Shown one piece after another: positions 58,344-60,000 of a stretch of 60,000 bases of DNA. Source of the DNA: Cryptomeria japonica (lineage: Eukaryota > Streptophyta > Pinopsida > Cupressales > Cupressaceae); the NCBI RefSeq assembly GCF_030272615.1, contig NC_081410.1, forward strand, positions 111,791,433 through 111,851,432, given 5' to 3'. The number at the start of each line of letters is the position of its first letter. Position 1 is the stretch's first letter. The notes beneath the pieces are model-generated. The model did no database searches. It was given only the letters and a program-made list of their open reading frames with translations, and was not told the origin of the DNA. The position numbers and the translations under genes are program-made.

Positions 58344-60000
58344 ATGGCTCCTAAAAGAGAATTTTCTGGCAAAGTTAACTATTCAGAAAGGAGTGTCTGT
58401 GATGATTTTTTAGAACAGTTGACGTTGTCAACTAATCAGGCGTCAAAGGCAAAAGAATTAGTGCCCAAGGCTCCCTGTTTAAAGATAGGAGAAGGACTAT
58501 ATGACAAGGGTAACTGGTTGAGAGACCCATAGGTTGGATTGTCTGGGTTGGTGTTGTTTAAGATTGGATTTGGAATGAGAAATTCTCCGGCCCCACAAAA
58601 TAGTATTTGGGAATTAGATGTTGGGAAACTGGTAGTCCCAGGGGTATTTATGGACATAGATTTGTTGACCCAAATTGCGCTCAACTATGATCCAGTCACA
58701 AGAAGCATTCGGGATATAAATGGGAAAACCCTTGTTGAGATTAATGCTGAACAATTCAGGAAATCTTTTGGGCTTAATGAGTTCACCAATTTTCTAGAAC
58801 CTATAAATTTCACATCATTAGCCCAAATTTACGGTGCACAGAGGAGTCATCTCAGGAACGGGCCTCTCAAGGAGTTTTTTGTGAAGATAGGAGGGTTAAC
58901 AGTTGTAGGACCCAACACACAAGAGCCCTTTTCATTAAGTATGTTCACCCTAAGGGCTAAAGGAATGTATTGGGCACTTTGCTAAGTTCTGGGAGAAGAT
59001 GCTGAAGCAAATATGCCAAATCATTACCTGTTAATGATTGCTCAGATTTTGAATCCTTCTCTTGCAATTACATTTGATTATGCATCTTTCATTGCTGATG
59101 CTATTCATGGAGGGTTAACAGGAATCAAGAAAGGAAAGGTGGATAGGCCTTTCAGATGGTACTCACTCCTAATGCATCTTTTTCTCTTTAAAGGTGGTGA
59201 TTACTTTGCCAGTGGACTAGACCTTGTCAAGGAGAAAGAAGGAGAAAAAATGTCCGTACAATTATGGAGTACGGTGTTGTCATGGGATAGAGAGGATGCC
59301 AGTTTTTTGAAGTTTGATAAATATTTTGCATCCAAGATAAGGACTCTCCTCTGCTCTGAGAACCCAAGAATCCCCAAAGTTCTTCTGGAATTCATAAGAC
59401 CAAAAGAATTTGCAGAGAACATAAAAATTGTTCATAACTGGGGTGACATTTACTTGTATCCAGTCTCAACAGTTTTCAGAGTGTTTGGTTTCAAAGGCAC
59501 CCCATTTTTGCTACCTTACCAGGTCCCTCTCAAAGTGGGAATTGCAGAGATCCTTAGATAAATTGGTGGTTTACAAGAGGCAGAGTTAACAGGCAGGGGT
59601 AAAGGGACTATTTTCCCTGCAGCTACCATAGCCCACCAATTTGTAATAACAAAGGGAGGTTGGAATTGCTTTAAGGATTTCCTCAAGCCTTATCATTTGT
59701 CCACTATAGTGTCCAGGTGTGCTGATCCAGAAGACTTCTTCAATAGTATGTTTAGAAAGAAGGCAGCATACAGAGGTAGGCCTCATCAATTCCAGTTTCC
59801 TAAAGACCTCATCAGAAATGAGTTTGATCTAGATGAGCAGGAGCTGAGGAAAGAGAAGTGGGTGGCTTATAAGAAAGCCTTGGATTTTGTGCATCAATTT
59901 GATGCCAGCTATGACCCATTGTCTAACTTTTTCCCCCTGGAGGAGAAAATAAAGTTTTTAATTGTTTGCTTTGAAGATGTGATGCAGACCCTGAAGGAGA
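58344..60000 (+). pseudogene. F: long ORF of unknown function, runs off the window
   Basis: Starts MAPKREFSGKVNYSERSV at 58344 and stays in one frame to the window end (552 codons), broken only by TAG (58530), TAA (58983) and TAA (59559). The N-terminal part is Ser/Lys-rich; then a globular region: LGKLVV-like (ELDVGKLVVPGVFMDIDLL), INAEQFRKSFGLNEFTNFLEPINF, LTGIKKGKVDRPFRWYSLLMHLFLFKGGD (59100-59190), SKIRTLLCSENPRIPKVLLEFIRPKEF and ITKGGWNCFKDFLKPY, ending in a charged helical part. It matches the general plan of C-ORF2 and the middle of B. Likely a retroelement-carried ORF of the plant-mobile/plant-transposon type; no catalytic motif is visible. Confidence 0.65.

Overview
The window is plant nuclear DNA made almost entirely of nested and decayed LTR retrotransposons. 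The AT-rich sequence, very long LTRs, initiator-tRNA-Met primer sites, Athila/Tat-type Ty3 proteins and plant-mobile-domain-like ORFs suggest a large-genome seed plant, most likely a conifer or other gymnosperm (inference). I see no convincing intact host gene, no rRNA or tRNA gene and no CRISPR array.

Layout. 1-1467: plus-strand Ty1/copia pol remnant, cut by an oppositely oriented LTR-like block (1468-about 2640). 4360-7490 and 15191-15774: one minus-strand gene of unknown function ('B'), split by a complete 7.69-kb copia element ('A', 7496-15185, target duplication GTATT). 15850-17030: an array of about 18 imperfect palindromes next to the start of B. 17769-29206: a Ty3/gypsy element ('G1') with paired 828-bp LTRs, triplicated leader repeats and a gag-protease frame fused to the end of integrase (RT, RNase H and most of integrase are missing); its 3' half holds an antisense plant-mobile-domain pseudogene and a minisatellite. 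29207-36560: an Athila-like Ty3 element ('G2') with gag, protease, RT, RNase H, integrase and an extra ORF in the env-like position. 36561-37858: LTR-like DNA into which a non-autonomous copia-type element ('C', 37859-45869, target duplication GTTAT) is inserted. C has no pol; it carries a gag-like protein with a coiled coil and a series of zinc knuckles, and a second long ORF of unknown function. 46085-50043: one LTR flanked on both sides by internal copia sequence ('D'). 53030-56591: a truncated copia copy ('E') of the same family as A. 56592-60000: a GC-richer regulatory region with a 279-bp tandem duplication, stem-loops, TATA boxes and an ACGTG inverted repeat, followed by a long ORF ('F') that runs off the window.

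How the parts relate. A and E encode the usual copia gag-protease-integrase-RT-RNase H polyprotein and G2 the Ty3 order; all are now broken. B, C-ORF2 and F look like members of one loose class: a globular N-terminal domain, followed (in B and C) by basic, Ser/Thr-rich and coiled-coil segments. Damage is mainly in-frame stops rather than frameshifts, as expected if methylated cytosines decayed. The parts most worth a second look are the palindrome arrays beside or inside three different elements (B leader, G1 LTR, F upstream region), whose arms differ from copy to copy yet remain complementary, and the pol-less multi-knuckle element C.
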